A DNA stretch of 61,473 bases from Bacteroidales bacterium (GTDB lineage Bacteria > Bacteroidota > Bacteroidia > Bacteroidales > F082), in the NCBI GenBank assembly GCA_030683155.1, contig JAUXMV010000048.1:1-61473 (forward strand), written 5' to 3'. The notes under the pieces are model-generated. The model made no database searches. It was not told the origin of the DNA and saw only the letters and a list, made by a program, of their open reading frames with translations. Shown here in pieces: positions 52,901 through 61,473 of this stretch. A program made the position numbers and the translations under genes. Each line of letters begins with the position of its first letter. Position 1 is the stretch's first letter.

Positions 52901-54772
52901 TTATTCATTTCGGCCTTTGATGTTGCTGAACTTATCCAACTGATTTTGTATGATTGACATCAGTTCATTTTTATTGATTGGTTTTGCGATGTAATCGTCA
53001 AAACCGGCATCTAAAAATTTCTCTCTGTCGCCTGCCATTGCGTAGGCTGTCTGCGCAATAAAAGGCACTAAGCGGTAGGCAGGGATTTCTTTTCTTACTT
53101 TTTGCATAATCTTTACGCCATCCCATGGTGAGGGTAAATTGATGTCGAAAAGCATCACCTGAAACACATGATCTCTTTTGAATCTTTCGTTGATAATTTT
53201 AAGTGCTTCGTCGCCATCCACCGCCATTGTTACGTTTCCTGTCTTTTGGAGGATTTTTTGCAAAACCATTCGATTCATTCTGTCATCTTCTACAACAAAA
53301 ATATCAATCGTTCCCAATTGTGGCGCACTTGCAATCGAAGCAGTTTGCTTCGGCATTTCTGATGGGTTCCCTCCCTGACAAGGAATATAAATGTCAACGG
53401 TAGTTCCAACAGATCTGACCGATTGAATCTCGATGCTTCCATGCATAAGGTCAAGAAGGCGTTTGGAAAGTGGCAATCCTAGTCCTGCACCTTGATACTG
53501 ACGCCCATAGCCCAAACTTTCCTGTCGGAAAGCATCAAAAAGATACTCCTTGTAAGCGTCGTCCATGCCAACACCAGTATCTTTAATCCTGATCTGAACA
53601 GCATTTTTTTCTCGAATATAGGTCGTAGCAATTGTTACAAAACCCGAATTTGTATACTTTATGGCATTATCAATAATGATGTTCACCACACGCATCAAAT
53701 TCGCGTTATCTGCCACAACCTTAGGCACATCACCTGCTTTTGACTTGAACGTAAGACCCTTTTCGTTGGCGGCAAAAACATACAAATCGCAAACGTTTTC
53801 GATAATTTCATTGACATCACATGGATGCAATTCGACCTCTATATCATTGGCTTCAATCCGGCTAATATCAATGATATTGGTAAGAAGATTCAACAGGCGG
53901 TCGCCACTTTGTTGAATTCCCGATGCATATTCGAAGAGCTCTTTGTTTTCCAGTAATGCAAGCTCTGTTTCGAGCAGACTTGAAAAACCAATGATGCCAT
54001 TGAGGGGTGTCCTGATTTCATGACTCATATTTGCTAAAAAAGCATTCTTCAAATAATTGGCGTCTTCTGCACGTTTGAGCGCTTTCTTAAGCTCTTTATC
54101 TTTTTGACGGCTTTCGAACAACTCTTTTTCAAGATGCTGAGTCTCCTTGCTAATTTTATTTTCAACCGTCTTTGACAAGATCTCATATTGCTCTTTCAAA
54201 ACTTGCAGCTCATTTTTTTTGGAGGCTAATTGTTTCTTCATTCTGGTCCTGACAAGAATACTGTAGGCAAAAACAGCGATCAAGCTTAGAGCTATTATAA
54301 ACAGTAAAAGTCGCTGAATGAAAGAAAAGCCTTTTCCAGCTTCTTTTTCTGCAATGATTTGATTCATGTTCTCCTTGAAAGTATATGCAGATTTTTTAAA
54401 ATCGTTGTTCACAAGTTCATCAGCAGATTTCTGATAACGCATAGCTATTATCAAATATTTATTGGCAGAATCAGCCAAGCCAGCATTATTATACAGCTCA
54501 GAAAGCATTATCAGAGCTTGAGCCCGCTGTGCAGAGCTTAGTATAGAATCACCTGCATTTGATGCCAGCAAAAGATATCTTATGGCCGTAGCATCTGAAA
54601 CTGAAGCCCCAAGTTTAGCCAATTCAATAAGCAACTTAGGTTTTTCAGTTTCTACGGCTTCTTGCAAAACATTTTTTAGACTATCCATCTGCATTGCAAT
54701 ACGTGCAGATTGTGCATTGATAATCGATTGACCAAGCAAGAAGAAAAAAAGAAATAAAAGCGTCTTTTTCAT
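52901..54772 (-). CDS. Hybrid sensor histidine kinase/response regulator
   Basis: A 623-residue protein: signal peptide (to IINAQS), a helical TPR-like periplasmic part (about 25-145), one membrane helix (about 153-174) and a long coiled coil (176-240). Next are HisKA with [15 protein letters not shown] (His251), a HATPase domain ([34 protein letters not shown]) and a C-terminal receiver ([38 protein letters not shown]). Phosphate probably passes to an unlinked output protein. The ATG at 54772 gives a proper signal peptide; the longer start at 54832 does not. Its stimulus is unknown. Confidence 0.92.
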   Translation of the reverse strand: MKKTLLFLFFFLLGQSIINAQSARIAMQMDSLKNVLQEAVETEKPKLLIELAKLGASVSDATAIRYLLLASNAGDSILSSAQRAQALIMLSELYNNAGLADSANKYLIIAMRYQKSADELVNNDFKKSAYTFKENMNQIIAEKEAGKGFSFIQRLLLFIIALSLIAVFAYSILVRTRMKKQLASKKNELQVLKEQYEILSKTVENKISKETQHLEKELFESRQKDKELKKALKRAEDANYLKNAFLANMSHEIRTPLNGIIGFSSLLETELALLENKELFEYASGIQQSGDRLLNLLTNIIDISRIEANDIEVELHPCDVNEIIENVCDLYVFAANEKGLTFKSKAGDVPKVVADNANLMRVVNIIIDNAIKYTNSGFVTIATTYIREKNAVQIRIKDTGVGMDDAYKEYLFDAFRQESLGYGRQYQGAGLGLPLSKRLLDLMHGSIEIQSVRSVGTTVDIYIPCQGGNPSEMPKQTASIASAPQLGTIDIFVVEDDRMNRMVLQKILQKTGNVTMAVDGDEALKIINERFKRDHVFQVMLFDINLPSPWDGVKIMQKVRKEIPAYRLVPFIAQTAYAMAGDREKFLDAGFDDYIAKPINKNELMSIIQNQLDKFSNIKGRNE

Positions 54773-55108
54773 TTGTTTTTCATTCCATATTTGAATACAG
54801 TTCTTGAAGAAAGTGTGCAAAAACAAAAACATCTCAATTGATTTTAATCACTTTTACAATGAATTGATTTGTTTTCGACAACGACAAAGGTAGTTTTCTT
54901 TGTATTAAAACACAATATCATAAGGTTAAAAGGATAAAACCATCACTACCAACTTTTTGACATTGATTGATGATATTGAAGTAGTTCCAAAATTTTATCC
55001 GACACCATTTTTATTTAGTCTAAATTATCATATGTAAGAAATTAACTATATTTACCGGCTTTTTGAAACGAAAATTTAAACCAAATTGCAAACATCAAAC
55101 AGTCATTT
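54773..55108. other. Divergent intergenic region between the hybrid kinase and the carboxylase operon
   Basis: 336 AT-rich bases without gene or strong hairpin. TATATTTA at 55047-55054 is a weak -7-like candidate for the carboxylase operon. Confidence 0.4.
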
Positions 55109-56617
55109 ATGATCAAAAAAGTATTAGTAGCCAACAGAGGAGAGATTGCTATCAGGGTGATGCGTTCGTGCCGTGAAATGGGTATCGAAACAGTGGCAGT
55201 GTATTCAGATGTGGACCGGAAAGCCATGCATGTGCGTTATGCTGATGATGCCTATTTCATCGGACCTGCCCCATCTTCAGAAAGTTATTTAAGAATGGAT
55301 AAAATTATTGAAGTGGCCAAAAAATCCGGTGCGGATGCCATTCACCCTGGCTATGGTTTTCTTTCAGAGAATGCCGCATTTTCTGCACTTTGCGAAAAAG
55401 AAGGTATCATTTTCATCGGGCCATCACCTTATGCCATTGAAACAATGGGAGATAAGATTACAGCCCGGAAAACGATGATTGCGGCAGGAGTACCAGTTGT
55501 TCCCGGTACAACCGAGCCTATCAAAGACATTAAAACTGCTGTAGCCAAAATTATGGAGATTGGTTTACCGGTGATGATCAAAGCCAGCGCCGGAGGAGGT
55601 GGCAAAGGGATGCGACTGGTAAAGCGCGAAGAAGACATCATCAATGCAGTAAGTGGAGCCCGCTCTGAAGCCAAGGCTGCTTTTGGCGATGATGCTGTTT
55701 ATATCGAGAAATACATTTCCTCTCCACACCATATCGAGTTTCAGGTTTTAGGTGATAAACATGGCAATATTGTGCACCTTTTCGAGCGTGAATGCTCTGT
55801 ACAGCGCAGGCATCAGAAAGTTGTCGAAGAAACGCCTTCACCCATAATGACACCGGAGGTACGCATGAAAATGGGGGCTGACGCAGTTGCTGCTGCTAAA
55901 GCTGTTAATTATTATGGTGCTGGCACGATAGAATTTATCGTTGACGACAACCTGAATTATTATTTTCTTGAGATGAACACAAGACTTCAGGTTGAGCATC
56001 CAATTACCGAGCGTGTGGTAGGCGTTGATTTGGTAAAACAGCAAATCAATATCGCCAACGGTCTGCCACTGGCTTTTAAGCAAGAGGATCTCAAGCAGCA
56101 TGGTCACGCCATTGAGGTGCGTATCTATGCAGAAGACCCGGACAACAACTTCATGCCTTCGCCTGGTGTAATCAAGCATATTACTGAGCCACTTGGTCTT
56201 GGTGTGCGTCACGATGGATATGCGTATGTAGGGTATGAAATTCCAATGTATTACGATCCCATGATATCAAAACTCATTGTTTGGGCCGAAACACGAAGCG
56301 AAGCTATTGCGCGTCTGAAACGCGCCTTGTATGCCTATAAAATTACCGGTATTAAAACATCTATACCATATTTGCACAGAATTTTGCTCGTTCCGGCCTT
56401 TGTAGAAGGACGGTACAACACCCATTTCATTGAAGAAAATCAGCAATATCTTCAGCCAAAATCAAATTGCACTGATCGTTGCATGGATGTGGCTGCAATT
56501 ACAGCATTTGTGGATTACATCAATAAGCTGGAGAAACTTCAACCTGAAAAACCAGCAAAGCATTTGGGCAATAATTGGAAGGACCTTGGACGTAAACGCT
56601 CAGTTCTTCGTTTTTAA
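55109..56617 (+). CDS. accC: Biotin carboxylase subunit of acyl-CoA carboxylase
   Basis: A 502-residue ATP-grasp enzyme that carboxylates biotin on the carrier protein. It starts KVLVANRGEIAIRVMRSCRE, and has the glycine loop ASAGGGGKGMRLV, ERECSVQRRHQKVVEE, the active-site LEMNTRLQVEHPITE and the C-terminal EVRIYAEDP. The two following genes supply the biotin carrier and a carboxyltransferase of the propionyl/methylmalonyl type. The complex is therefore more likely a propionyl-CoA carboxylase or a methylmalonyl-CoA decarboxylase/transcarboxylase-like enzyme than the fatty-acid acetyl-CoA carboxylase. First gene of the operon. Confidence 0.93.
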   Translation: MIKKVLVANRGEIAIRVMRSCREMGIETVAVYSDVDRKAMHVRYADDAYFIGPAPSSESYLRMDKIIEVAKKSGADAIHPGYGFLSENAAFSALCEKEGIIFIGPSPYAIETMGDKITARKTMIAAGVPVVPGTTEPIKDIKTAVAKIMEIGLPVMIKASAGGGGKGMRLVKREEDIINAVSGARSEAKAAFGDDAVYIEKYISSPHHIEFQVLGDKHGNIVHLFERECSVQRRHQKVVEETPSPIMTPEVRMKMGADAVAAAKAVNYYGAGTIEFIVDDNLNYYFLEMNTRLQVEHPITERVVGVDLVKQQINIANGLPLAFKQEDLKQHGHAIEVRIYAEDPDNNFMPSPGVIKHITEPLGLGVRHDGYAYVGYEIPMYYDPMISKLIVWAETRSEAIARLKRALYAYKITGIKTSIPYLHRILLVPAFVEGRYNTHFIEENQQYLQPKSNCTDRCMDVAAITAFVDYINKLEKLQPEKPAKHLGNNWKDLGRKRSVLRF

Positions 56618-56645
56618 TTTTAAAAGGTATCAAAATAAACTTTTT

Positions 56646-57152
56646 ATGTCATACGAAATCAAAATTAACGACCGCATTGCCAATATTGAACTGCTGAGCC
56701 GCGATGGTTCGAGTTACCAGATTGCTATCGATAATAAAATCTATGAGCTTGATGCCGAAGAAGTGGAGCAAGGAGTTTACAGCATTTTGCTCGACAATAA
56801 ATCCTTCAATGTGGAACTCGTTCAAGGAAAAAATAGCAAGGCTTTTACAGTAAATACCCTGTACGAAACTTTCGACATCGAAATCATTGATGCCGAAACA
56901 AAATATCTGCAAAATCGCAAAAAGGACGACGGCGAAGATACAAATGTAATCACATCACCTATGCCTGGTAAGGTTGTCAAAATTCTATTTAAGGAAGGTG
57001 ACGCTGTTATGGCCGGCGACACAGTTATCGTAGTTTCGGCTATGAAAATGGAGAGCGAATACAAGGTAAAACAAGACCGGATCATCAAGCGAATTCTCGT
57101 AAAAGAAGGCGATACCGTGAGCGGAGATCAGCCAATGGTAATCATTGAGTAA
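56646..57152 (+). CDS. Biotin carboxyl carrier subunit
   Basis: A 168-residue protein. The C-terminal half (about 95-168) is a biotinyl domain ([18 protein letters not shown], then [11 protein letters not shown] with the biotinylated Lys in AMKM, and [13 protein letters not shown]). The N-terminal half is a beta-rich domain ([31 protein letters not shown]) found in carriers of acyl-CoA carboxylases and pump-type decarboxylases. The ATG at 56646 lies 28 bases after accC; a longer frame starting at 56430 would overlap accC and is rejected. The stop overlaps the upstream TTG of the next frame by 8 bases. Confidence 0.9.
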   Translation: MSYEIKINDRIANIELLSRDGSSYQIAIDNKIYELDAEEVEQGVYSILLDNKSFNVELVQGKNSKAFTVNTLYETFDIEIIDAETKYLQNRKKDDGEDTNVITSPMPGKVVKILFKEGDAVMAGDTVIVVSAMKMESEYKVKQDRIIKRILVKEGDTVSGDQPMVIIE

Positions 57153-57177
57153 AAATATTGAAGAAATTATTAAAGCA

Positions 57178-58713
57178 ATGTCAATAGAAAAAAAATTCAA
57201 ACTTCTTGAAGAAAACAGCCGTCTTGCCGAACTGGGTGGCGGTGAAGACAGAATCAAAAAGCAACATGACGCAGGCCGCAAAACAGCCAGGGAGCGCATT
57301 CTTGAGCTTTTCGATCCAAATACTTTTGTCGAAATTGATAAATTCGTTACCCATCGGACTACGGATTTTGATATGGACAAACAAAAGTTCCTTGGCGATG
57401 GTGTTGTGACTGGTTACGGAAAGATTGACGGCCGGTTGATGTATGTTTTTGCGCAGGATTTCACTGTTTTTGGTGGTTCGCTCAGCAGAGCAAATGCCGA
57501 CAAAATTGTTAAAATAATGGATCTTGCCATGAAAATGGGTGCGCCTGTTATTGGATTGAACGACTCAGGCGGCGCACGCATACAGGAAGGTGTTGAAAGT
57601 CTGGGTGGATATGCTGATATCTTTTACCGCAACGTAATGTCTTCAGGCGTAATTCCACAAATAAGTGCTATTCTTGGCCCCTGTGCAGGTGGAGCTGTTT
57701 ATTCACCTGCCATCACCGATTTTATTATGATGGTAAAAGACACTTCCTACATGTTTGTTACCGGTCCGGATGTAATCAAAACCGTTACGCATGAAGAAGT
57801 AACCAAGGAAGATCTTGGTGGTGCCATGACACACAACAGCAAAAGTGGTGTTGCACATTTGCTTGCCGACGACGATAGTCAGGCCATGATGATGATTCGT
57901 GAACTGATGGGATTTCTTCCTTCCAACAATATGGAAGACCCTCCGGTGAAAGTTTGTACAGACAACATCTACCGTGAAGAGGATATTCTTGACTCAATTG
58001 TTCCGGACGATCCAAACAAACCATACGATATGCACGAAATCATCTCCAAGGTGGTAGATGATCATAATTTCTTTGAAGTGCAGCCATATTATGCAAAAAA
58101 TATCATTATTGGATTTGCACGTCTTGCCGGTAAACCTGTTGGTATTGTTGCCAATCAACCTTCAATTCTTGCAGGTGTGCTCGATATCGACAGCTCAATA
58201 AAAGCAGCACGCTTTGTGCGTTTCTGCGATGCCTTCAACATCCCGATCATTACTTTTGAAGATGTTCCTGGCTTCCTTCCCGGCACTATCCAAGAGTTTG
58301 GCGGAATTATTAAGCATGGTGCGAAACTTCTTTATGCTTTTGCTGAAGCGACAGTTCCAAAAATTACTGTAATTACACGCAAAGCCTATGGTGGCGCCTA
58401 TGATGTGATGTCGAGCAAACACATAGGTGCTGACATGAATTTTGCGTATCCTACAGCGGAAATTGCTGTGATGGGACCTGAAGGAGCTGTGAACATTATT
58501 TACAAAAACAAGCTTAACGAAGAAGAAAGACAAGCTGCCATTGACGATTACCGCTTGCGTTTTGCCAGTCCATACAAAGCTGCAGCGTTGGGCTATATTG
58601 ACGAAATTATCTATCCTAGACAAACGCGCACCAAGCTAATTCAGGCACTTGAGATGACGCAAAACAAGGTGAAAACAAATCCGGCCAAAAAGCACGGAAA
58701 CATTCCGTTGTAG
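57178..58713 (+). CDS. mmdA: Propionyl/methylmalonyl-CoA carboxyltransferase subunit
   Basis: A 511-residue carboxyltransferase with two crotonase-like halves. Landmarks are [103 protein letters not shown] and [18 protein letters not shown]. It moves carboxyl between carboxybiotin and propionyl-CoA, so it takes part in propionate formation or succinate decarboxylation. I prefer ATG 57178 since it gives the usual distance to LGGGE; TTG 57145 is possible. The last 96 bases are duplicated at 60275-60370. Confidence 0.93.
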   Translation: MSIEKKFKLLEENSRLAELGGGEDRIKKQHDAGRKTARERILELFDPNTFVEIDKFVTHRTTDFDMDKQKFLGDGVVTGYGKIDGRLMYVFAQDFTVFGGSLSRANADKIVKIMDLAMKMGAPVIGLNDSGGARIQEGVESLGGYADIFYRNVMSSGVIPQISAILGPCAGGAVYSPAITDFIMMVKDTSYMFVTGPDVIKTVTHEEVTKEDLGGAMTHNSKSGVAHLLADDDSQAMMMIRELMGFLPSNNMEDPPVKVCTDNIYREEDILDSIVPDDPNKPYDMHEIISKVVDDHNFFEVQPYYAKNIIIGFARLAGKPVGIVANQPSILAGVLDIDSSIKAARFVRFCDAFNIPIITFEDVPGFLPGTIQEFGGIIKHGAKLLYAFAEATVPKITVITRKAYGGAYDVMSSKHIGADMNFAYPTAEIAVMGPEGAVNIIYKNKLNEEERQAAIDDYRLRFASPYKAAALGYIDEIIYPRQTRTKLIQALEMTQNKVKTNPAKKHGNIPL

Positions 58714-58717
58714 GATT
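58622..58717 (+). repeat. Duplicated carboxyltransferase 3' end, copy A (in gene)
   Basis: These 96 bases, from AAACGCGCACC to GGATT, cover the last 30 codons of the carboxyltransferase gene plus a few bases. They recur at 60275-60370 with 6 differences, all transitions and all in the second half. Confidence 0.9.
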
Positions 58718-58732
58718 GGAAAACCAAACGAA

Positions 58733-58774
58733 AAAACCCCTGTCGAAGTGATGCGCTTTGGCAGGGTTTTTTTT
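58733..58774 (+). terminator. Rho-independent terminator of the carboxylase operon
   Basis: AACCCCTGTC and GGCAGGGTT form a stem (one mismatch) around a 16-base loop, followed by a run of eight T. It lies 20 bases after the stop of the last carboxylase gene. Confidence 0.75.
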
Positions 58775-58938
58775 GATATGTTGCAGGATGCGAATGTGCG
58801 ACTACGGGGCATGCTCTTTTAGCTATTGTGTTTTTTTCTCTCAGTTCAAGTTTTTTGATGCGAGGTGTTTTAGCAGGCATAATTGTTTTTCAGTCCAAAG
58901 ATTTTTTGGCATGATGCCTTTGAAATAAGGTTTTGGTT

Positions 58939-60075
58939 TTAGGTATTTTCCTCTGGCATTTTTATTTTTACGAAATCACGAAAATTTAATCTGTTTATTA
59001 AAAAGGTTTTTGCTTGATATGTTTCAACGAAATTTTGAGGAAAATTGGGTTTTTTGCTATTCCACTTGAATTCATAACCAACAAACTGTCCATTGCTTTC
59101 TTCCACAAAATCAATCTCTTGCTGCTGCTTGGTTCTCCAGAAATACATTTTGGAAAATGTGTTCTTATAGATATTTTGTTTTTTTCTTTCCGAAACCAAG
59201 AAATTCTCCCACAATGCCCCTTTATCTATTCTTAAATCAAGTGGATTGAAATTTCCTATGATCATATTTCTTATGCCGTTATCATAAAAATATATTTTTC
59301 TGTTTTGTTTGATTTCGTTTCTCAAGTTTCTACTAAAACTGTTTAGTCTAAAAACGATGTAGCCTTTTTCTAAAACCTCGATATACTTTTGAACAGTAAG
59401 CTTATTTATTCCAACGATCTGTGATAGCTCATTGTAATTGACTTCGTTACCCATTTGAAGGGCCAAAGCCTGCAATAATTTTTCAAGAACCTCTGGTCTT
59501 CTAATGTCTGAAAATGCCAGTATATCCCTGTACAAGTAGCTATTTACGAGACTCATCAAGGTTTCTCTTTCCTTTCCCTGACTGTTGATTACATCAGGAT
59601 AAAAGCCATATAGCAATCGGCTCTCCAGTTGTTGCTCTGATTTTATAAATCCGATCTTATTCTCGTATTCTTCCCATGATAAAGGAAACATTTCATACTC
59701 CCATTTTCTGCCAGTTAAAGGCTCATTCAATACATTACCAAGGTCAAAAGAGGATGAGCCGCTAACGAATAGTTGAACACTTTTGAATTGATCAGTAATT
59801 ATCTTAAGTGTAAGACCAATTCCAGGTATCCTTTGAGCTTCATCCAGAAAGACAATTTTATTGTCTGCCAGTATTGTTCTTATTTCTTCTGTGTTTGGAC
59901 TTGATAATAAAGTCCTTATGGTGGGGTCATCTGCATCAAGGAACAAATACTCGAGTCCATCTAATATGCTTTTAATCAGTGTTGTTTTCCCAACTTGTCT
60001 GGCACCTGTCAAGACAATTGCTTTACCACTGCCAATCTTTTCCCTTATGCTTTTTTCCAATATGCGTTGAAACAT
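58939..60075 (-). CDS. AAA ATPase with DUF4143 domain
   Basis: A 378-residue protein of the AAA_14/DUF4143 family. The ATPase domain has Walker A LTGARQVGKTTLIKS, Walker B KIVFLDEAQRIPG and sensor text LFVSGSSSFDL. A winged-helix segment follows (VNYNELSQIVGINKLTVQKYIEVLEKG). The DUF4143 region has IYFYDNGIRNMIIG, LWENFLVSER and the nuclease-like strand YFWRTKQQQEIDFVEE, VGYEFKW. Family function is unsettled; members are often in accessory regions. I chose ATG 60075 because the longer frame (60132) runs over a clear promoter. The gene is bracketed by the 96-bp carboxyltransferase duplication, suggesting it came in by recombination. Confidence 0.9.
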   Translation of the reverse strand: MFQRILEKSIREKIGSGKAIVLTGARQVGKTTLIKSILDGLEYLFLDADDPTIRTLLSSPNTEEIRTILADNKIVFLDEAQRIPGIGLTLKIITDQFKSVQLFVSGSSSFDLGNVLNEPLTGRKWEYEMFPLSWEEYENKIGFIKSEQQLESRLLYGFYPDVINSQGKERETLMSLVNSYLYRDILAFSDIRRPEVLEKLLQALALQMGNEVNYNELSQIVGINKLTVQKYIEVLEKGYIVFRLNSFSRNLRNEIKQNRKIYFYDNGIRNMIIGNFNPLDLRIDKGALWENFLVSERKKQNIYKNTFSKMYFWRTKQQQEIDFVEESNGQFVGYEFKWNSKKPNFPQNFVETYQAKTFLINRLNFRDFVKIKMPEENT

Positions 60076-60087
60076 TGTTTTTTCTCG

Positions 60088-60120
60088 CAAAGATATATAA
60101 TAAATATTATAATGTCCAAA
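60088..60120 (-). promoter_or_regulatory. Promoter of the DUF4143 ATPase gene
   Basis: On the minus strand TTTG (60120-60117), 21 bases, then TATCTTTG (60095-60088): a full consensus match 12 bases ahead of the ATG at 60075. Confidence 0.75.
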
Positions 60121-60132
60121 AGTTATAACCAA

Positions 60133-60534
60133 AAGTCATTATGATGTTTAATATATTATTCATCATTGTATCAGACAAACTGGATATTGCTGGAAATTTG
60201 ACTATCGATGCACTTACGATCTTTTCCCATGTCTGCCGATTTAGATACAAAAACCTGGGCAGTCAAATGTTTATAAACGCGCACCAAGCTAATTCAGGCA
60301 CTTGAGATGACGCAAAACAAGGTGAAAACAAATCCAGCCAAAAAGTACGGAAATATTCTATTGCAGGATTTAGTTTAAAATTTTTCAGAGAGGGCCTTAT
60401 GGGTCGACTTTTTCATGTGCATAACTTTTGAATCAAAAGTCCATTTTTGAAGTTTGAAGTCAATTGAAGGAAATGAACTGAAAAGTCATCTTGTGAATTT
60501 TGACTGCTAAAATCCTGTTAAAGATGATGTTTTC
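60133..60534. other. Intergenic stretch holding the duplicated gene fragment
   Basis: No intact gene. The only recognisable content is the partial carboxyltransferase copy at 60275-60370. The rest shows no RNA gene or strong hairpin. Confidence 0.55.
60275..60370 (+). pseudogene. Duplicated carboxyltransferase 3' end, copy B (orphan fragment)
   Basis: 90 of 96 bases are identical to 58622-58717 at an offset of 1653. All six changes are transitions. The stop codon of the gene (TAG) has become CAG here. It is a non-functional fragment marking the far edge of the segment that carries the DUF4143 ATPase gene. Confidence 0.88.
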
Positions 60535-60564
60535 TTGCAATACTTTCTTTTTTAATTAACTTTG
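60535..60564 (+). promoter_or_regulatory. Promoter of the interrupted exported-protein gene
   Basis: TTG (60535-60537), 19 bases, then TAACTTTG (60557-60564), 20 bases before the ATG at 60584. Confidence 0.65.
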
Positions 60565-60583
60565 TGTAAAACATAATAAACCT

Positions 60584-61336
60584 ATGAAAAAGACTGTACT
60601 ATTTTTTAGCATCGTGTTCCTTGCCTTTCTTTCTGTAAATGCTCAGCAATCCAAATCAACTTTAGAAGTGGTTGAAGTAGAGAGAAAAACCAGTGCAGGT
60701 GACGCCACAGGCTGGATAGTTTTCATACCTGATGCCCAATTGAAAAATATCGAAAACGACTGGAAGACAAAAGTTTTTCGTGCAGGGAAATACTCAAAAA
60801 AAGACGGTGATCCAAAACCCGTTTATACAAAAAATGATCTTGAAAGAATTGCTTTCCATACAAGCGTAGATGAGTTATATCCAAAACCCATTATTGTTTA
60901 TGCATTTATCAGTAGTGCCGATGGAGGAGTCAAAGTTTCCGCATTCTTTAATGTTGACAATGATTTTGCCTCTGCCTCTTTGCATGAAGATTTATTTATT
61001 TCGGCTAAAAACTTCATGAATGATTTTCTGATTGAAAGCGTCAGGAAAGTTAAATCTGAAGATCTCAAAAAAGAGAAAAGCAAGCTTAAATCATTAGAGA
61101 AGGAACTCTCTTCGTTGAAGAAGCAAAGGGATAATTACGAAAAAAGCATTGTTAAAAGTAGTTCTAATATTGTGGATTACGAGAATCAGGTAAAGACAAA
61201 CCTGACGGACCAGAAATTGGTTAATGATCATATCAGCGATATCAAATTGACACTTGCTTCTGTGGCTCCTGATACTGAAGCCCACAAGGAGTTCAAAAAA
61301 CGACAGAAAAATGAAGAAAAGAAACTTAAGAGCCTA
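60584..61336 (+). pseudogene. Exported coiled-coil protein gene interrupted by an IS630-type element
   Basis: The frame starts MKKTVLFFSIVFLAFLSVNA, a Sec signal peptide ending at AQQS. The mature part has a mixed domain (about 25-145: TGWIVFIPDAQLKN, YPKPIIVYAFISS, FFNVDNDF), then a long Lys/Glu coiled coil (about 150-248: KSKLKSLEKELSSLKKQ, HKEFKKRQKNEEKKLKS). At CTAG (61334-61337) the sequence changes to the end of an insertion sequence, and the frame continues unnaturally through it to the window end (LVSCQLDIVVYILY). About 250 codons of the original gene remain. I do not recognise the family. The 3' part may lie beyond the element, outside the window. Confidence 0.75.
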
Positions 61337-61473
61337 GTGTCGTGTCAACTTGATATTGTCGTATATATTTTGTATATTTGTCGGCAAAAAAGCCATGATA
61401 AAATACAAAGTCACTTTAACAAAAGAAGAGCACGAGGAACTGATGTCAATAGTAAGCAAAGGCACTCATACCT
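61335..61473 (+). mobile_element. IS630-family insertion sequence, left end (continues past window)
   Basis: The element starts at the TA of CTAG (IS630/Tc1 elements target TA and duplicate it; CTAG is a known preference). The end sequence begins GTGTCGTGTCAACTTG, and a transposase frame opens at 61395. The other end and the terminal inverted repeat partner are beyond the window, so the boundary rests on the break in the host gene and the CTAG site. Confidence 0.7.
61395..61473 (+). CDS. IS630-family transposase, N-terminal fragment (runs off window)
   Basis: The visible 26 residues start MIKYKVTLTKEEHEELMSI and go on to VSKGTHT. This is the usual opening of Bacteroidota IS630 transposases: a short strand, then the first helix of the helix-turn-helix domain that binds the element ends. 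The DDE catalytic domain would lie beyond the window. TATATTTTG-like sequence just upstream could serve as its promoter. Confidence 0.7.
   Translation, partial: MIKYKVTLTKEEHEELMSIVSKGTHT

Noticed and set aside
56430-56645. Upstream extension of the biotin carrier protein
   Set aside because: It would overlap the accC coding sequence by 188 bases in another frame; the ATG at 56646 gives the expected N-terminus.
60076-60132. 19-residue N-terminal extension of the DUF4143 ATPase
   Set aside because: The stretch contains a full TTTG-N21-TATCTTTG promoter and the family starts at MFQRIL.

Overview
This is an AT-rich chromosomal segment of a Bacteroidota bacterium, most likely from the Bacteroidia. 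The evidence is the set of group-specific traits: type IX secretion sorting tails on four proteins, a SusC/SusD pair, RagB-type lipoproteins, promoters of the TTG-N19-21-TAnnTTTG kind, and genes with little or no Shine-Dalgarno signal. No species can be named from the sequence alone. Cytochrome bd oxidase, an octaheme cytochrome c and a biotin-dependent propionyl/methylmalonyl-CoA carboxylase suggest an anaerobe or microaerophile.

Layout. 1-1320: a 669-bp tandem repeat made of tRNA-Lys-like 3' halves carrying perfect palindromes, terminator hairpins and two small GIY-YIG nuclease genes. 1399-6563: two large T9SS-exported proteins. 6608-14101: an S-adenosylmethionine cycle block with metF and metH (minus strand, behind a SAM riboswitch), a RelE-type toxin-antitoxin pair, and ahcY (plus strand). 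14199-21735: a minus-strand susC-susD operon ending in a LamG/PNGase F-like secreted protein, which predicts capture and N-deglycosylation of glycoproteins. 22356-32555: a LytS/LytTR two-component pair, a TIM-barrel protein, an ABC-ATPase remnant, a lipoprotein, two CPA2 cation/proton antiporters with UspA-like tails, an ABC transporter pair and a zinc-ribbon protein. 32811-34929: a gene fragment and a truncated DUF1016 gene, then tcdA and tatD.

35047-40818: a tight six-gene minus-strand operon encoding an octaheme c-type cytochrome (tetrathionate-reductase family), a membrane cytochrome b, a double-rhodanese lipoprotein, two YeeE/YedE transporters (one fused to a rhodanese domain) and a membrane-anchored rhodanese-like protein. 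Three of these end in the same Gly-Gly-Cys tail. Two of those three have lost the rhodanese catalytic cysteine. I read this as a periplasmic sulfur-relay system with C-terminal thiol arms, and it is the best candidate here for something undescribed. It diverges from cydAB across a 504-bp region rich in operator-like palindromes, one a near-ideal CRP/FNR-family site.

43942-54772: a T9SS protein, outer-membrane barrels, a thioredoxin-like protein, queG-ruvB, a USP-SPOR-USP gene trio, fba and a hybrid histidine kinase. 55109-58713: an acyl-CoA carboxylase operon (biotin carboxylase, biotin carrier, carboxyltransferase). Downstream, a DUF4143 ATPase gene is bracketed by a 96-bp duplication of the carboxyltransferase 3' end. 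The window closes in a coiled-coil exported protein interrupted by the left end of an IS630-family element.
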